From assembly GCA_005405945.1 (NCBI GenBank), contig BJHW01000001.1, forward strand, positions 2,728,001-2,792,000: DNA of 64,000 nt, in the 5' to 3' direction. The DNA comes from Streptomyces violaceusniger. GTDB taxonomy: Bacteria; Actinomycetota; Actinomycetes; Streptomycetales; Streptomycetaceae. Position numbers and translations under genes: made by a program. Of the stretch, positions 61,557 to 64,000 are shown one piece after another. The notes below the pieces were generated by a model, which did not search any database, was not told the origin of the DNA, and saw nothing but the letters and a program-made list of their open reading frames with translations. Each line of letters opens with the position of its first letter. Positions within the stretch are counted from its first letter, which is position 1.

Positions 61557-61650
61557 CCGCCGTTTCCTCGGCGGTCAGTTCCAGGGCTCAAGCTTCGGAC
61601 TCGGCACCTGCCCACTCCACAAGCTGCCGACGAATTAACGACTCAGGACA
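60625..61650 (-). mobile_element. IS630-family element, one end lost
   Basis: The element covers the transposase and its short leader. The end nearest 60625 is cut inside the transposase C-terminus, where the SnoaL-like sequence begins. I could not find terminal inverted repeats or a clear TA duplication. Confidence 0.7.
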
Positions 61651-61656
61651 CTAGGT

Positions 61657-61756
61657 CCCGAATGGGTGGCCCACAAGCCCGGTGTTCGTTTCGAAGGGTG
61701 TCTCCCACCCTCTCGTTCGGTCTCGAGCCCCAGCGTCCGTGACAGCCGCAGTTACG
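61657..61756 (-). repeat. Repeat R2, upstream of IS630
   Basis: Imperfect copy of R1. Probably the original leader of the snoaL-like gene before the element landed. Confidence 0.75.
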
Positions 61757-61757
61757 C
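61745..61757 (-). promoter_or_regulatory. CAGTTAC motif in R2
   Basis: GCCGCAGTTACGC, identical to the motif at 60275. Confidence 0.45.
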
Positions 61758-61808
61758 CGTCGTCAGAGGTGTCGGGCGCGGCAGGCACCGGACGTCGTCC
61801 GTCAGGGC

Positions 61809-63005
61809 TCAGGTGAAGTAGTCCTCAGGGCCGCCTTCGCGGACGGTATCGAGAGTGAAACAGTGGAAGCCGCCACCGAACAGCCGCCGGTGCCGGTGGC
61901 GTACGGGGACCACGGTGAACTTGGCCTCCTCCAGCGTGCGGATCAGCTCCGGGCTCGCTTCGTTGACCAGGACGGTGTCGGGGGCCACGGACAGCACGTT
62001 GAGGTCGATGAACGGACTGGTCAGAATGAGCGCGTCGTCCTCATACCGCGGAAAGTCGTTCCGCCGCGGGGTGGGCGCGACGATCCGGTCCCAGCGGCGC
62101 AATGCGGGCGGCAGCGCGTCGGCCACCGCCGCGGAGCGGACCAGTAACAGACCGGGGCGAAGGGCCAGCACCATACTGTCGATATGGCTGTCGCTCAGCT
62201 GGTGCACCCGGTGGACGCGGAAGCGTCCTACCAGATGACGCTCCAGCCAACTGACGGCAAGCGCGTGGTGCTCGGTCGAGACGTTGGCCACGATGTCCCG
62301 GCCGAGCCTGAGACACTGGGCCGCATCGAACATCATTTCCACGCCCACGTCCCACGGTGAGGGCCGTGGCTCTCCGACGGGTTCGGTCGGCCCGCCGGCG
62401 GTCGCCGTACGCACGTACGACAGGTCGAAGGACGCATCGGTCATAAGCGGGCGCGGCATGACGCTCCAGCGGGCGCCGCGGCTGAAGTAGGCCTGGAACA
62501 GCGGCTTGAGGAGTTGAGTCTCGAAGTAGCGCGAGCGGATCATCGGGGGTGTCTCAATAATCTCGTCGCCGACGATGAGCGTATTGTCGCGAATGTTGAG
62601 CGGCGGGACGACTGACGCAGACCAGGCGGGTGTGGTGACCTCGGCCGTGTCCGGGGGCAACGGCAGGGGTCGGTGGACGGTGACGCCGAGGGAACTCAAG
62701 GTGTCGGCGAGACCCTCCAGGTCCTCGTTCAGCTCGTCAACGTAGCGCTGAGCCACAGGCAGCCGCTGCCGGCCGGACCCGCCGCGCCGCGTCTTCAGCC
62801 GGGGGTAATACCACTCGGATCGGCAGGGCGGAGCGGCTGAGAGATCCGTGGTACTGGGTTTCCGCCGACTGGGATTATCCTGGACGAGATTGTCGTGGAA
62901 GAAGAGGTCGAAGGACAGCTCCCGCTCATGCGAGACATAGTTTTCCGCTGATCCGACAACAACTTCTCGCAGCGGCGACCATTCGTCAAAGCTGTTCAAG
63001 CGCAA
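61809..63005 (-). CDS. Amidinotransferase 3 (glycine amidinotransferase family)
   Basis: 398-residue full-length homologue of amidinotransferase 1. Asp lies in MFDAAQCLRLG, His in SHIDSMVL and Cys in GGGFHCFT near residue 382. The first codon of the conserved LNSFDEW start is TTG here, where copies 1 and 2 have ATG, and only a poor, distant AAGG lies upstream; translation may be weak. It is divergent from a gutted O-methyltransferase, mirroring the pair at 16.4-18.3 kb. Function as for copy 1; redundancy or a second acceptor are both possible. Confidence 0.85.
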   Translation of the reverse strand: MRLNSFDEWSPLREVVVGSAENYVSHERELSFDLFFHDNLVQDNPSRRKPSTTDLSAAPPCRSEWYYPRLKTRRGGSGRQRLPVAQRYVDELNEDLEGLADTLSSLGVTVHRPLPLPPDTAEVTTPAWSASVVPPLNIRDNTLIVGDEIIETPPMIRSRYFETQLLKPLFQAYFSRGARWSVMPRPLMTDASFDLSYVRTATAGGPTEPVGEPRPSPWDVGVEMMFDAAQCLRLGRDIVANVSTEHHALAVSWLERHLVGRFRVHRVHQLSDSHIDSMVLALRPGLLLVRSAAVADALPPALRRWDRIVAPTPRRNDFPRYEDDALILTSPFIDLNVLSVAPDTVLVNEASPELIRTLEEAKFTVVPVRHRHRRLFGGGFHCFTLDTVREGGPEDYFT

Positions 63006-63257
63006 CGCAAGAAACCGCCTTCTCGTCTGGGGGCCGATGCGATTCGGTCGTGTTCAGGCAGGCGTTTGCTGCGCTCTGAGCGCTTCGCATACGTCCCGGC
63101 GTGCCTCCATGGTCGCTGAGTATGTCGTCAGCCGCACCCGTACTAACCGTAGTTACGGACCGTCCGGGGTATGTGCTCCCGATGGGACCACCCCCTCGTC
63201 GCAGACAGATTCCGGCCCGCGCGGCGTTGCCATACCGTAACTGCATCAAGTACGGAA
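63006..63257. promoter_or_regulatory. Divergent region between amidinotransferase 3 and methyltransferase relic
   Basis: Non-coding, with the motif CTAACCGTAGTTACGG at 63143-63158. It resembles 16925-17224 around that motif but is otherwise diverged. Confidence 0.5.
63143..63158. promoter_or_regulatory. CAGTTAC-type inverted repeat, second pair
   Basis: CTAACCGTAGTTACGG, counterpart of 17003-17018 with one arm base changed. Confidence 0.45.
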
Positions 63258-63673
63258 TGAAGACCTTCTGCGGGCCGCCCGCCCATCAGCTGCGCGTGCT
63301 CCTGCAGGCGATATACACAACCGGTCTGCGGGAGTGCAGGCCTGGCGGCTACCGCAACTCCCCGTCGCGGAGGAGCTGCTGTCCGGACGAACCCGACAGC
63401 TGGAGCCACATCCTGATTGACTGGAAAGAGGTGTACTACCCGCATTCGCCCATATGACGAAGGCGCTGCGGGCCGGAACCAATACCGCCCTGGACACCTA
63501 CCCCGGCGACGAGCCGACCCTCTACCAACGGCTCGCGCACAACCCGCCACTGGAGGAAGCCTTCCACCCGCGACTACGAGCAGTGGCTTGGCCGAGCCGG
63601 GTTCGATGCGGTCAGGACCGTCTCAGGACTGCCGTACGAGCATGGGCTGAGCCTAGGCGTCAAACGCCGATGA
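63258..63673 (+). pseudogene. O-methyltransferase copy, gutted
   Basis: Matches the O-methyltransferase at 17225. The first about 50 residues are absent; FCGPPAHQLRVLLQA and WSHILIDWKEVYY are present, then a frame change, AGTNTALDTYPGDEPTLYQR, and a deletion removing the whole SAM-binding core. The end resumes as DYEQWLGRAGF and GLPYEHGLSLG. It cannot bind SAM. Confidence 0.9.
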
Positions 63674-64000
63674 CCTATCGCCGATCGCGCTCCTCCGGCG
63701 CGATGGCGCGTGTGTTCTATTTAGATGTCGCCGTGGTTCACGTGCCGGCCGGACCGATCTTCCTAGACTGCAAGGACGGGGGCGGCATATTCGAGCATTT
63801 CTGATATAAGCACCTCAAAGACCGAAATCTATCGAACAAATAAAAACCATAATTAATCGCCGCATCAGGTGGCTCCCAGAGCACCAGGCGCCGCGATCAT
63901 GCACCCGCTCGGCTGCCGCCATAGTGACACTGCCGAGCGTCATCCCGACGTCGGTCGGCCCTCGGCAGTTCCAAAGGACTTCATGCGGGATGAGGACAGC
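63674..64000. other. Non-coding end of window
   Basis: No gene that I can support. It includes an unusually AT-rich stretch at about 63800-63860 and an imperfect hairpin (CTGCCGAG at 63930, CTCGGCAG at 63961). This may be the edge of the cluster. Confidence 0.5.

Noticed and set aside
60193..61756. R1/R2 as terminal repeats or target duplications of the IS
   Set aside because: They are about 95 bases, imperfect, contain a promoter-like motif, and R1 is separated from the transposase by SnoaL-like sequence.

Overview
The window is very GC-rich DNA with GTG/TTG starts, GTGA and ATGA gene overlaps and actinobacterial gene families. It suggests a Streptomyces or close relative. Almost all of it is one biosynthetic gene cluster for a glycosylated polyketide-peptide. 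I recognise the families but not the product.

Layout. 1-9414 (-): a large NRPS running off the left edge, C-A-PCP-C-A-PCP-C-(A remnant)-PCP-C. 9846-10578 (+): relics of a methyltransferase and an LnmK-like gene. 10579-16924 (-): an operon of a gutted amidinotransferase, dpgA, dpgB, dpgC, a dpgT-type aminotransferase and an intact amidinotransferase, joined by 4-base overlaps; it should make 3,5-dihydroxyphenylglycine (Dpg). 17225-21091 (+): O-methyltransferase, sugar-type C-methyltransferase, ferredoxin and P450. 21183-51665 (-): two type I PKS genes, read as a KSQ loading module plus five extension modules. 51855-52497 (+): small unknown genes. 52516-60173 (-): ketoreductase, a degenerate 3,5-epimerase, glycosyltransferase, type II thioesterase, a gutted LuxR-family regulator, a UbiA-type phosphoribosyltransferase and a GT87 glycosyltransferase. 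60303-61660 (-): an IS630 transposase fused in frame to a SnoaL-like domain. 61809-63673: a third amidinotransferase (-) and a gutted O-methyltransferase (+), a second copy of the pair at 16.4-18.3 kb.

How the genes fit together. PKS1 and PKS2 are predicted to build a 3,9-dihydroxy-4,6,8-trimethyldodec-10-enoyl chain. The NRPS adds amino acids, possibly Dpg; amidinotransferases could add a guanidine; the P450 and methyltransferases tailor. A C-methylated deoxysugar and a polyprenyl-phosphate-derived pentose are possible decorations, but most sugar-activation genes are not in the window.

Two kinds of damage must be kept apart. About 26 single-base losses in runs of G or C break the NRPS, PKS, dpg and glycosyltransferase frames; two 1.44-kb PKS repeats that differ only in run length argue these are sequencing errors, so I annotate through them. 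Separately, several genes carry real-looking internal deletions (A3 domain, amidinotransferase 2, second O-methyltransferase, epimerase, LuxR regulator), which suggests a partly decaying or remodelled cluster. A CAGTTAC-containing motif recurs in five intergenic regions and may be a cluster-wide operator.
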